Source of the DNA: Hymenopus coronatus
Lineage: Eukaryota; Arthropoda; Insecta; Mantodea; Hymenopodidae
Direction: 5' to 3'
NCBI GenBank assembly: GCA_030762935.1
Contig: CM060886.1
Location: forward strand, 30,110,509-30,174,508
Length of the DNA: 64,000 nucleotides
The notes under the pieces are model-generated. The model was not told the origin of the DNA. It worked only from the letters and a program-made list of their open reading frames with translations, and did not search any database. Positions 12,201 through 20,979 of this stretch are shown here, piece after piece (within the stretch, counting starts at the first letter, position 1; each line of letters opens with the position of its first letter). A program made the position numbers and the translations under genes.

Positions 12201-12280
12201 TGTTGGGGGGATGGAAGAAGTAACAACAATGAAGTTAATGTCTGGACTAAAAAGTGGCACATTAAATTACTGAGACAAAA
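9225..12280 (+). pseudogene. Jockey-like LINE ORF2 (endonuclease and RT), interrupted
   Basis: Endonuclease/reverse transcriptase of the same Jockey-like element. The APE-type endonuclease starts at 9225: IATWNANGL, CLISETHFT, ARGGTAVI, then EGDLKAKHTYWGSRLTTPKG near 9798, and NHTPLTLTI near 10018, where SDHSP is usual. The thumb/linker resumes after a family-R insertion at 10391-11216 with SNYFQELTADKDIDYSL. The RT follows: APEYDLITGQVLKKL, PRQWKVAEVIMIPKPGKDP, NSYRSISLLPHLSKVFERLL (to 11788), HQFGFRSKHSTT near 11813, and the catalytic box ATFADDAAIIA near 12172. Stops and frameshifts are frequent after 11788. The 3-prime end is truncated near 12280 and no RNase H domain is present. Confidence 0.85.
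10391..11216 (+). repeat. Interspersed repeat family R, copy B, inserted in the Jockey LINE
   Basis: A full-length-looking copy of about 826 bp, starting CTGATGTGTTC and ending GTAGGGAAAGTAAAA. It splits the LINE ORF2 between LKEI on the left and KLSNYFQEL on the right, so it post-dates the LINE. Flanking A-rich tracts (ACAAAAT and GTAAAAAT) make a short target duplication possible but ambiguous. Confidence 0.82.
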
Positions 12281-12319
12281 TCAGTTCATGAAAATTTCAT
12301 AAACAGAAAAGTTAAAAAG

Positions 12320-12434
12320 TTATCAGTATTTGGATAGGTAGAGTCAGACTGAAAAATTCAATGCCATAGCTGGGGTTTGGACCACGGATCTCCCGATCTC
12401 TAGCCGGTTGCTCTGCCACTGAGCTACCATGGCA
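12320..12434 (-). repeat. tRNA-derived SINE, family S3, copy 2
   Basis: Read on the minus strand, the head CCATGGTAGCTCAGTGGCAG followed by AGCAACCGGCTAGAGATCGG resembles a tRNA. It can form a 7-bp acceptor stem (TGCCATG/TATGGCA) and a D-stem GCTC/GAGC. The T-stem is imperfect, so this is not a working tRNA gene. The body ATGGCATTGAATTTTTCA matches copy 1 near 6098. It sits exactly between the truncated Jockey LINE and the next LINE. Confidence 0.62.
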
Positions 12435-12436
12435 AC

Positions 12437-15037
12437 ATGCAAAAACAACATTTTGTTATATGTGGTGATTTTAATATTGATTTTTCAGTAGATGGCGGTA
12501 AGAAAAGGCGTTTTGTTTCACTATTGCATTCTTTTAACCTACTCCCAGTAATAAATACCCCAACACGAGTAACAAAAACAACAATGACATGTTTAGATCA
12601 AATTATAATAAGCAACTCCCTTCAAAATTTCTCCACAAATAATACTGATTTGGGCTTCTCTGATCATAATGCAGTATTTTTAGATCTTAATTTACCCAGA
12701 AAAACACTTACAGAGCCTGATCGAGTGAAACAGTTCTATAAGAAAAAATTCTACAATTTTGAGAACACGCATTACTTCACTTACTTATTAGCGAAGGAAG
12801 ACTGGTGTGAAACTTTGGACGAACCAAATACAGACAAAAAGTTCCAAATTTTTATCAACACCTTTTCTTACTACTTTAATATAGCCTTTCCCGTAAAAAT
12901 GGTGAATCCAAATACTAAAAAAAGAAAGCAATTAGACTGGACCACAAATGGCATACGAATCTCATGTAAAAGGAAGAAGTTACTACACTCGATATATAAA
13001 ACCTCCAGTGATCCTCTTTTTCATAAATATTACAAGCAATACAGTAAAATCCTTGGGAAAGTAATTTTGGAAGCTAAGAAACTAAATAATAATACAAATA
13101 TATTAAATGCTCAAAATAAAAATAAAGCAATCTGGGCTGTTATTCAAAAAGAAACTAATTCCAATTCCAATGCTAAAATAATGAAAATTAAGGTCAATTA
13201 CCAAGGAAAGGATACAAGTGATGAATCTAAATTATCTAGCATTTTTAATAAATATTTTACAAATATAGTGGACCAACTAACAATTTCAACAACCACCAAT
13301 GCAACCTTGTTGACATCTCTTACAGGAGACACTTTATTTCTCGCTCCCGTTATTAAAAACTAAATTAAAATGGTCTTAAAAAAATTTAAAAACAAATTCT
13401 CCTGTGGACCTGATGGCATACCAAATGCAATAGTAAAAGCGAGTGCACATTTAATTGCTAAACCCCTTGCCAATATTTGCAATGCATCTTTTTCAAATGA
13501 CCATTTTCCTGAAACTCTACTCTAAAAGTAGCAAAAGTTATACCACTATTTAAAAAGGGGGAAAAAGAGCATATTGAAATTATAGACCAATATCTATGTT
13601 ATCAGTTTTCTCTAAGATTATTGAGAAGTTGATATACACCAGATTAGTAACATTCCTGGAATCACATTTCCTTATTTCTAATTCTCAATATGGTTTTCGG
13701 AAAAATAAAAACATTAATGGTGCTTTATTTTCATTTCATTCTCATATCTTAACAGTAAGAAATCTTAAAAATCATTCTCTTGTCTTATTTTTAAATCTCT
13801 CGAAAGCTTTTGATACAGTAAATCATACGTTATTAATTGAAAAACTTAATTCTTATGGTATCAGAGGAATAGCCAATCTATGGTTTCAATCCTATCTAAA
13901 GAATAGGAAGCAGTTTGTGGAAATAAACACATACAGATCAAACCAAAGACCTGTCGATCATGGCTTCCCACAAGGTTCTATTTTAGGGTCAATATTATTT
14001 ATTCTATATATCAATGATCTTCCTAGTGAATTGCCACTTATAAATACGGTTCTGTTTGCTGATGACACAAATTTCGCATCCGGCGGTAAAAATCTTAATG
14101 TTCTTCAAGACAACAATAATAGGGCAAATGAAAACTTAAATACATGGCTGAAGAAAAATAAATTGTTTTTAAATGCTGACAAAACCGTATGCAAGCACTT
14201 CAGTTCTCAAATAAACCAACAAGCAAATGCAAATATAACCATTGGACAATCAAAAATTAAGCACACAGATACCATTAAGTTTTTAGGAGTATGGATTGAT
14301 GCTCACCTATCCTGGAAGACTCACATAAATTTTGTAATTACAAAGCTCAGTAAACTAAGTTATGCAATGAGAGTCCTTAGTTGTGTATTCTGTCCTGAAG
14401 TCTTAAAAGAAGTTTATTTTGGACATGTACATTCTGTACTTTCTTATGGTATAATCTGGGGATCCTCAACTAAAACAAAATACCTATTAATACTACAAAA
14501 GTGCATTATAAAATCATGAAACTGTCCCCATAAATTCATCAACACAACCAGTGTTCAGAGAATTCCGTATTCTACCACTAACTTGTGTTTACATTTTGGA
14601 GACTGTTATTTTCATCCATAAGAATTTATCATATTTTAGCAGGAATTCTGACTACCATTCCTATAATACCAGGGGATCGCAAAACTTGCATTTCAATCAT
14701 CAAAGCAGAAAAACCTGTCTGCAGAGTATACTACATCAAACACTATCTCTTTATAACAAGCTACCAGGTAACTGGAAACTCTTAAATCAGAAACAATTCA
14801 AACATAAAGTTAAAAACCATCTCTTAACCCACATGTTCTGCAATATAAATGAATTTATGACTACTGCATTTTCCTAAACTTGTATTAACCATTGTGTAAA
14901 TAATTAATATCTTGTTTAAGTTTCTTTAAATTGTACATACTAGTTGTAAGTTATATTACCAAAATGTAATTTGTTACTTGACAAAGCCTTTGAATTCCTG
15001 TAATTCTTTTGGTGAATAAAAATCTTATCTTATCAGG
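12437..15037 (+). pseudogene. Second LINE: endonuclease C-terminus and RT, 5-prime truncated
   Basis: Non-LTR retrotransposon relic of the Jockey/CR1/L2 type, without RNase H. The endonuclease C-terminus starts at 12437 with VICGDFNIDF and reaches GFSDHNAVFLDL near 12653. A linker with KRKKLLHSIYKTSSDP follows. After a stop at 13361 come FSCGPDGIPNAIVKASA and, after a further stop and a frameshift, IPLFKKGE. The RT is open from 13596 to 14519: SVFSKIIEKLIYTRLVTFLE, SQYGFRKN, LNLSKAFDTVNHTLL, PQGSILGSILFILYINDLPS, then the catalytic VLFADDT near 14048, and FLGVWIDAHLSWKTHI. A C-terminal stretch follows in another frame to 14877. The tail ends in AATAAAAATCTTATCTTATC, a probable 3-prime end. 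It is antisense to Vps50. Confidence 0.87.
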
Positions 15038-15505
15038 CAAGTCGTAACAAACTGTGACATGACTACTTTGGATAATAACGTAAGTAAAGAAATATATAAA
15101 CTGGTTGTGGCAGTGTTGATAATACAGCTAATTCAAATGATGATACATATGAAGTGGCTAACGTACCTTCTGAAAAAACGGATGGAGGTAGTTAGAAGGA
15201 ACAAGTCCAAACATCCCATTATGAAGTGTACAAACACAGTTTAAATAACGCACAAAAGAATTTAAAAGGTATTCTAATACTAGTATATGTGTAAAGGTTA
15301 GATCTTCAAACTACATTCTGTTAAGAAAGTCTGGGAATTGATAATTTAAAAATCCTGTTTAAAAGGGGATTCGATATAATTGTTGTCGCTAAGTTGGTAC
15401 AGCTTTCTTCTATACCCATGCAGAGTTTGATAGTCATCTGTTATCTAGTTCGTTTACAGTATGCCATTTTGTTAGTTCATCTCAAAGGTGATTTGCGATT
15501 TTACA
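15038..15505. other. No recognised feature; 5-prime flank of mariner
   Basis: Short non-coding stretch. The part after about 15385 should include the 5-prime end of the mariner element that follows, but I could not define its terminal repeat. The 61-codon ORF at 15059 has no recognisable features. Confidence 0.4.
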
Positions 15506-16540
15506 ATGAATACAAATATTGAACAAAGAATCTGTCTCAAATTTTGCATTGCAAATGGTATTTCGTGTGCCGAATCACTGGAAATGTTACAGAGGGCTTA
15601 TGGTGAATCAATCTTATCAAAAACACGTGCATATGAGTGGTACAGCGCATTCAAAAGTGGTCGAGATGTGGTGGAAGATTTGCCTCACTAGGGTCAGCCA
15701 TCAACGGTTTCAACTGAACTGAACATTGCTAAAGTGAAGAAAATGGTGTTTGAAAAATGTAATTAAGGTCTGAGAGAGATTGCCGCTGACCTTTCTGTGT
15801 CTCACGAATCGATTTGTACCATTTTAAACGATTGTTTGGGCATGACAGGCGTTGCAGCACGGTTAGTTCCAAAAGACTAAGGATTGCTGAAGACATGCTA
15901 GAATGAGCCAGTTCCGACCACACATTCATGAAATGCATTGTAACTGATAAGACGTGGGTTTACGAGTTTGACACTCAAACCAGTCAACAAGCTTCCAAAT
16001 GGCGCCTTCCAACTGAATCAAAACTTAAAAGGGCAGTTCAAACTCGATCAAAACTGAAGGTCATGTTGACAGATTTTTTCGATTATCATGGTGTCGTGCA
16101 CTCAAGAGTTCTTGCCAGAAGGTCAGATGGTAAATAAAGACTATTATCTGAGCGTTATGTGGCATTTGAGAGAACAAATACAGCGAAAAAGGCCAGATTT
16201 GTGGAACGACAACTCATGGATTCTGCACCACGATAGCGCACCAGCTCACAAGGCTATTATTGTGAACAAATTTCTGGCCAAAAACTCAACAAATTTCATC
16301 GAACAACCACCATATTCACCTGATCTGGCTCATGCTGATTTCTTTCTCTTTCCAAAACTCAAGTTACCACTTCAACGCACCTGTTTTCAGTCGATAGAAG
16401 ACATAAAGGAAAATTCACGGCGACAATTAACATCAATTCCTAAAAGTGCCTACAAAAATGTTTTGATGATTGGATTATTTGTTGGCATAAATGTATAATT
16501 TCAGAAGGGGCCTACTTTGAAGGCGATAAAATAAATTGGA
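15506..16540 (+). pseudogene. mariner transposase relic
   Basis: Transposase of a mariner-family cut-and-paste DNA transposon. It starts at the Met at 15506 (MNTNIEQRICLKFCIANG). HTH-type blocks follow: AYEWYSAFKSGRDVVEDLPH, a stop, QPSTVSTELNIAKVK, LREIAADLSVSHESI. Catalytic blocks are TDKTWVYEFD near 15945 (first Asp region), WILHHDSAPAHKA near 16219 (second) and YSPDLAHADFFLFPKLKLPL near 16314 (third, D34D type). The conserved end GAYFEGDKI is visible only after a frameshift, near 16510-16530. At least four stops and a deletion around 15880-15930 disable it. It lies within Vps50 intron 5, antisense to the gene. Confidence 0.9.
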
Positions 16541-16890
16541 TGAATAATTCATTTTTTGTGTTTTATTGGCAAATTCTCGGAACTTTCTTGACACAGTAGT
16601 ATAACAGATTTTGGATAATTTGATGACTACTTTCTCAGAGATAACTTGTGAAAAATTTAAGACATCCAAAATCTTATTAATCATTCAAATAAATTTCTAT
16701 GAGGAGCATTTAAATTGTGTCCTGGGACCTGAGTTATTACCAAATAATTGCATTATGTGTCATTTTTAGACACTCGCTCTTGATGAAAGATCAACCAGAT
16801 AACAAAAACACATAGTCAGCCAGGAGCAACAAAATAACAATAACCCTATAGTAAGTGATATGAAAATGAAATTAATCATTTTAAGTTTGT
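16541..16890. other. No recognised feature
   Basis: Covers the 3-prime end of the mariner and sequence leading into a LINE endonuclease fragment. AGGAGCAACAAAATAACAAT near 16822 may be LINE linker sequence. Nothing firm is supported. Confidence 0.4.
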
Positions 16891-17226
16891 GTGTTAGTGA
16901 CATCTCTGATTTTTTACATTCTTTATATGAATGTGCAGTGTGAAAGACACAAAGTGGAATTTTTAGACGTATATCTAAGTACACAATCATTACATCACTT
17001 ACTATGCTTCAGTAAACACTGGCTTGGTGAAGAAGTGCCCAGTATCCTATTAGACAAGTATGTTAGCATAAATTATTTATCACAGGGCAATTTTAAACGA
17101 GTTGATGTTATATATGTACCTGATTTAAAAACCAATTTTATCAAAAGATTAAAACAATTTGGCCTGATTAGATATTTGAAGTTACTGATAATTTGGTAGT
17201 CTAATAAACTCATTGTTATTATACTA
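16891..17226 (+). pseudogene. LINE endonuclease fragment, left half (split by Helitron)
   Basis: APE-type endonuclease N-terminal region of a non-LTR element: SLHHLLCFSKHWLGEEVPSI, then LLDKYVSINYLSQGNF, a degraded VDVIYVPDLKTNFIK, and LIVIIL up to the Helitron junction at 17226. One stop occurs at 17197. The frame continues without a shift on the other side of the Helitron at 22469 with YGASSKNFDFIFEKLKDLLN, and then FIILEDFISD in place of the usual GDFN. A second copy of the same fragment lies on the minus strand at 22985-23190. Confidence 0.75.
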
Positions 17227-17419
17227 CTAGCTGCCCGCCCCGGTTTCGCACGGGTGGTGTACCTAATGAAAAAATTGAGACAAAATCTTACGTTTACAAT
17301 ACGACCTTGCATTGAAATAAAATTACAATTAAATAATCTGTCAATACTTTATTGTAATGCCTTGTAAAGTGCAATTTTCCTTCCGGAGTGAAAATAAATA
17401 CTGCCGATGGTTTGCCGAC

Positions 17420-17900
17420 TCTCGAGCATGCAATGTACCATCTAGCGGCAAATAAGTATTTACTCTAGGTGTTCACATCGCCAGAAAAGCTTCTTTGCTT
17501 CCTTATTTTAATCGATAGGAGTAGGGAAAGGACAGTTAATACATAAAAAGATATTTAAATTTCATGCTGTGTTGCATCACTGTCTCAATAAACTGGTGCG
17601 TTACCTTATCATTGAATTGGGAGGAAAAATAATAGTACGGTCATCTAGCGGCAAATAAATAGGTAATTACTCTAGGTGTTCGTCGCCAGTAAAACTTCTT
17701 TGCTTCTTTATTTTAAAGGATAAGAGTAAGAAAAGGACTTTCAATACATAAAAATGTATTTGAATTTGCATTTCATCATTGTCTCAATAAATGGTGAGTT
17801 ATGTTAACATTGAATGGGAGGGAAAATATCGCTGTACTACGGCCATTTACCAACAAATAACTGTGGTACCACTGCCATCTGGCGGCTACTAACCAAAATA
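17420..17900 (-). repeat. Helitron internal tandem units, left array
   Basis: Two and a part units of about 200 bp. Shared blocks are CATCTAGCGGCAAATAA, ACTCTAGGTGTTC, CTTCTTTGCTTC, GAAAAGGAC.GT.AATACATA and ATTGAAT.GGGAGG. The units continue in the right arrays at 20990-21600 and 21815-22330. Such tandem arrays near one end are common in non-autonomous Helitron-like elements. Confidence 0.75.
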
Positions 17901-18064
17901 CATTTCTTTGGCACTGTGATTATTCATATTATGAGACTTTAAATTCTTTTTTGTACTATTTTTAAACATTTTCTTTTCCACAAACTTTATCGTGGCAATA
18001 ACGAAACACAATAAAAAAAGAATTGTTCAATATGGTGCAGTCTTTCGGAAGTGATGCGCATACA

Positions 18065-18310
18065 TGCTGTCCGCCCCGGCTTCGCATGGGTGGTGTAACC
18101 AATTAAAAAAAATCAGTCAAAATCTTCCGTTTACAAAACGAATCTGTAATTGAGTAAAATTACAATTACATAATTTGACAATACTTTATTTTAATGCCTT
18201 GTAATGTACAATTTTGCTTCCGGAGAGAAAACAAATAGCGGCTTTGTTTTGCCGACTCTCGAGCATGTAAAGTACAACTATCCAAGCAAAAAACACGACA
18301 ATTGAAGGTA
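18065..18310 (-). repeat. Second Helitron 3-prime end, joined head-to-tail to a 5-prime region
   Basis: GCTGTCCGCCCCGGCTTCGC and the following ~230 bp match the terminal region at 17227-17450 (GCTGCCCGCCCCGGTTTCGC). Immediately left of it, CGGAAGTGATGCGCATACAT is the subterminal 5-prime-end sequence also seen at 21740 and 22420. The CTAG of one copy and the TCTATATA start of the other are missing at the junction. Confidence 0.75.
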
Positions 18311-18699
18311 TATTCCACACACTTCTAACGATTGACCTTGAGACTTATTGTCATTGCTAATGCAAGGCAAAGAGGTTATTGTCGTGAATATTTACTACTT
18401 ATATTACATTGATTGCCTTTAAATTTATTAATTTTAAAAAGAGATTTTGTGTTAATTTGGTTTTAAATTTATGCCGGAAGCAACACGCTTAAATTCAAAA
18501 GGAAAGTCGGTTGACATTAGTGTTATTCTTGGCATAAGTATATCCTTGCCTTTAAGCTTTCCTATGTTATAGTAGCTTAAATCAAATTTTTCATAATTTT
18601 TTTAACAGTGAGTTTTGTTCCGCTGCATAATTTTGGCTGATTGAGACTGCGTAGCATAATTATCACTGAGTCAACCTTGAGCTGTAAATTGTGTGGCGG
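18311..18699. other. Non-coding part of the Helitron composite
   Basis: No recognisable coding frame. It is AT-rich, with AGGCAAAGAGGTTATTGTCG near 18364, which resembles Helitron or hAT flanking DNA but is not diagnostic. Confidence 0.4.
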
Positions 18700-19310
18700 C
18701 AGTGGCGGCTCCTGGATTAAAAATTTAAGTGTTCACAAAATCAGCAATTTACTACCGCCACTGCAACTACTGCTACCGCCGTCGCCACAACACAAATCTA
18801 GTAATATGAGAAATAATGATAGTGGCTAATAACAAGAATTATAAATTTGTTACACAAATCCTCACCCACCAAGTGTTGTAAAGATGTTGAATTTCTTAGT
18901 CTCCAAGAGTTAACAGCAATATGAGGTGATGAAGGGGTGCAGTTCATGTGAAGAGTCGTATTTATACTGAATAATATTTATATTGTTTGAATTATGCAAT
19001 TAACACCAAATTTATTTGTACAGAAATTCCACACACCGGTTTTTCAAATGTGCAAACTTTTCTATCACTTGGTGATTAAAGTCTTTTATGGTGTTGACCA
19101 GTTTTTTCTCAATAGCAAGCATTGTCAAGTTGGTCTTCACCCATTGTATTCCTAGTAAAGGTTTTAATTCTTTTTATTGTGGAAAAGCATATTTCTGGTT
19201 CTGATGTAGTCAAGGTGATAACACTCTTCAGTAGCTCGGTTAGTTGCGGAAAAGTTCCTTCGTTGAGGTTGTTTTCTGTTATGAACTGCTTAACTCTCGC
19301 TTAAAAAGCA
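18700..19310 (-). pseudogene. hAT transposase C-terminus (hATC dimerisation domain) with 3-prime end
   Basis: On the minus strand the frame reads LLKSVITLTTSEPEICFSTI then KRIKTFTRNTMGEDQL. After a one-base frameshift near 19128 it reads MLAIEKKLVNTIKDFNHQVI, then EKFAHLKNRCVEFLYK and a TAA at 19014-19012. The SE.E.CFST.KRIKT..R.TMGE.RL pattern is the hATC dimerisation domain as found in ZMYM1-like hAT transposases. About 300 bp beyond the stop, plus-strand CAGTGGCGGCTCC at 18700 looks like a hAT terminal inverted repeat, so the element's 3-prime end is probably there. The rest of the transposase is absent upstream of about 19310. It lies inside the Helitron composite. Confidence 0.75.
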
Positions 19311-19613
19311 AATTACTAAGAAAAATAACGCATCTCACAGAGACTGCACTTCCGGATAGTTTCAATAAATCTCAAAGATAGCAGCACCTCCCGCTGATAA
19401 ACAGAACCCTGGAGTCGTTAATGAGAACGAAAGTGCACGATCACACTGTGCTCATTTCTGGCTGTAAAATTCCGAGCTCTTTTGTTGCCCGCGCAAGCAC
19501 AGAGCTGCTAAACGTTGGTTATACGCTAGCACACGAGGCCTGTGCTACAAGCGTTGTTGTCACATACTCAGGTTCTCGGATGTGTTCAACCTGAAGAGCA
19601 GAGCGTGGTATAT
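19311..19613. other. No recognised feature
   Basis: Between the hAT fragment and the Helitron helicase fragment. It is locally richer in G+C than its surroundings (for example 19440-19560). I see no coding frame that fits either neighbour. Confidence 0.4.
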
Positions 19614-19991
19614 TTAAACAAGTGGCACTGGATAGCACATTTTGTTACATGTTTCCTGAAAGAGAAAAAGGAGATCCACTAAGAAATATTGGAGGTTCAT
19701 GTGCTCTTGTGCTCCTACACAGCAGCCGCTGCTGTGTGGCGGTACTCCTGGTAAATCCAATGAATTTAGGAATTCAGTAAGATAACTGACGACTTCATTT
19801 GGATTGGTAATGGAATCGATCGACTTAAATGAATGCATTTGTCCATCAATGTTAACCTGAATTTTTATATTCAAATAATCTACATTCTTATTAGTGGCTG
19901 CTAAAATGGCTCATTTACTCAACCAAACATAGTTTTTGTAATTTGCTAAAATATTTGGAAACACTTTCCATATTAATTCTTCCTTTGACAT
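19614..19991 (-). pseudogene. Helitron helicase (Pif1-like) C-terminal fragment
   Basis: Read from the Met at 19991: EELIWKVFPNILANY, VWLSK then a TGA stop, AILAATNKNVDYLNIKI, FKSIDSITNPNEVVSYLTEF, LNSLDLPGVPPH, and a weak KMCYPVPLV at the end. In intact Helitron Pif1-type helicases the corresponding order is IFPDI, WL.ERAILAP.N, SIDS, YPTEFLNSL.P.GLPPH and KLCNGTRL. The agreement in order and spacing is strong, while the stop and the altered NGTRL motif show decay. Its minus-strand orientation matches the Helitron termini around it, so it is probably a relic of an autonomous copy. Confidence 0.82.
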
Positions 19992-20221
19992 TGTGAAGTG
20001 ACAAAAATGTGATGGAAACGAAATGAGGCCAGTTCATGTGTCAACAGAAATTTACCATTGCAAATGTCTAATAATGCCTTTAAAATATGTGAAAAGTGTA
20101 ATGAAGCGCTATAATCTGCGCAATGTAGTATATATACTTGGTATTACAAAAAGGACGAACTCAGCACACCCAACAGGTTAACAGAGTGAATAAGCAAGGA
20201 TGTCATTGGCATAAAATGGAA

Positions 20222-20507
20222 ATGGCCTGTTATTTATGGATGCTCTTTAACTGCTTTGGTTCTAAGCGTCCCATTCTATACTGGGCGTGAAAGATCGCTT
20301 AATTTTGCTCAGAGGCCTCTCTTTTCAGGATTGAGGTACTTTTATGTGCCGTAAATCTATGACACGGGACCCACAGCTTTACTTCCCTTCCGAAGGAAGC
20401 CATGCTAAGGATTTTTATGCCCGAAAAAAATCCATCGTCCTCCGCCGGGTTTGAACCCGCGACCTTGGCAAACAGTAATGGTAGCCCTTTCATAGTGTGG
20501 CGGGTAA
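20222..20507 (-). repeat. tRNA-derived SINE, family S1, copy 1
   Basis: Minus-strand order: tRNA-like head with a perfect B-box GGGTTCAAACCC, then CGGCGGAGGACGATGGATTT, CATGGCTTCCTTCGGAAGGG, a central GTGGGTCCCGTGTCATAGAT followed by TTACGGCACATAAAAGTACC, GAGAGGCCTCTGAGCAAAAT, and the end CATAAATAACAGGCCATTTC. The same order occurs at 53646-53926 (+) and 57905-58193 (-). It is inserted in the Helitron composite. Confidence 0.88.
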
Positions 20508-20639
20508 ACGCTGGCATAGGTAATGAATTACATCAAGGAGACAGTCTCAATAACATTCATGCCTCTTTCGAATCTATTTCTTTCCTTTACTCTTAATGTT
20601 TTCCACCTCTTTCTCTATGTTCACCTATGTCAGAATACC

Positions 20640-20960
20640 CATTTTTAAGGCTAACAATGACATAACTAAAGAGCAAGTAGATCTGGTAGGGCAATTGATA
20701 AGTTTTTATTAGGCAGATTTGTGTAATTTCTCCATTTAACTCAAAATATTACTTGATCAAATGTATTAAGAGCACCACAATTGCAATGTGATGGTGACGC
20801 GGGTATCTTCATGTTCTTAAGCTGGCTCATGTACCATATAACGTCAAATAACCAACATCTGCAATAGGACGTTAAACCTAAAACGGGTCCCATCATTTCT
20901 CCACCATTTTCAGATTCCAAGAAGGGTTAATGGTTCTGTGTGTTGTTTATAACTTGTTCG
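20640..20960 (-). pseudogene. Possible LINE C-terminal fragment
   Basis: The minus strand contains MKIPASPSHCNCGALNTFDQ, which recalls the SP.C.CG...T..H motif after the RT of several LINEs. Stops surround it and no RT is attached. This is a weak call. Otherwise the stretch is featureless. Confidence 0.3.
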
Positions 20961-20979
20961 TTTTAAAGAATTACAACAA

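Noticed and set aside
12366..12434. Functional tRNA gene
   Set aside because: Acceptor and D stems can be drawn, but the T stem and anticodon stem have mismatches. The sequence continues into a body shared with another repeat copy, so it is a SINE head.
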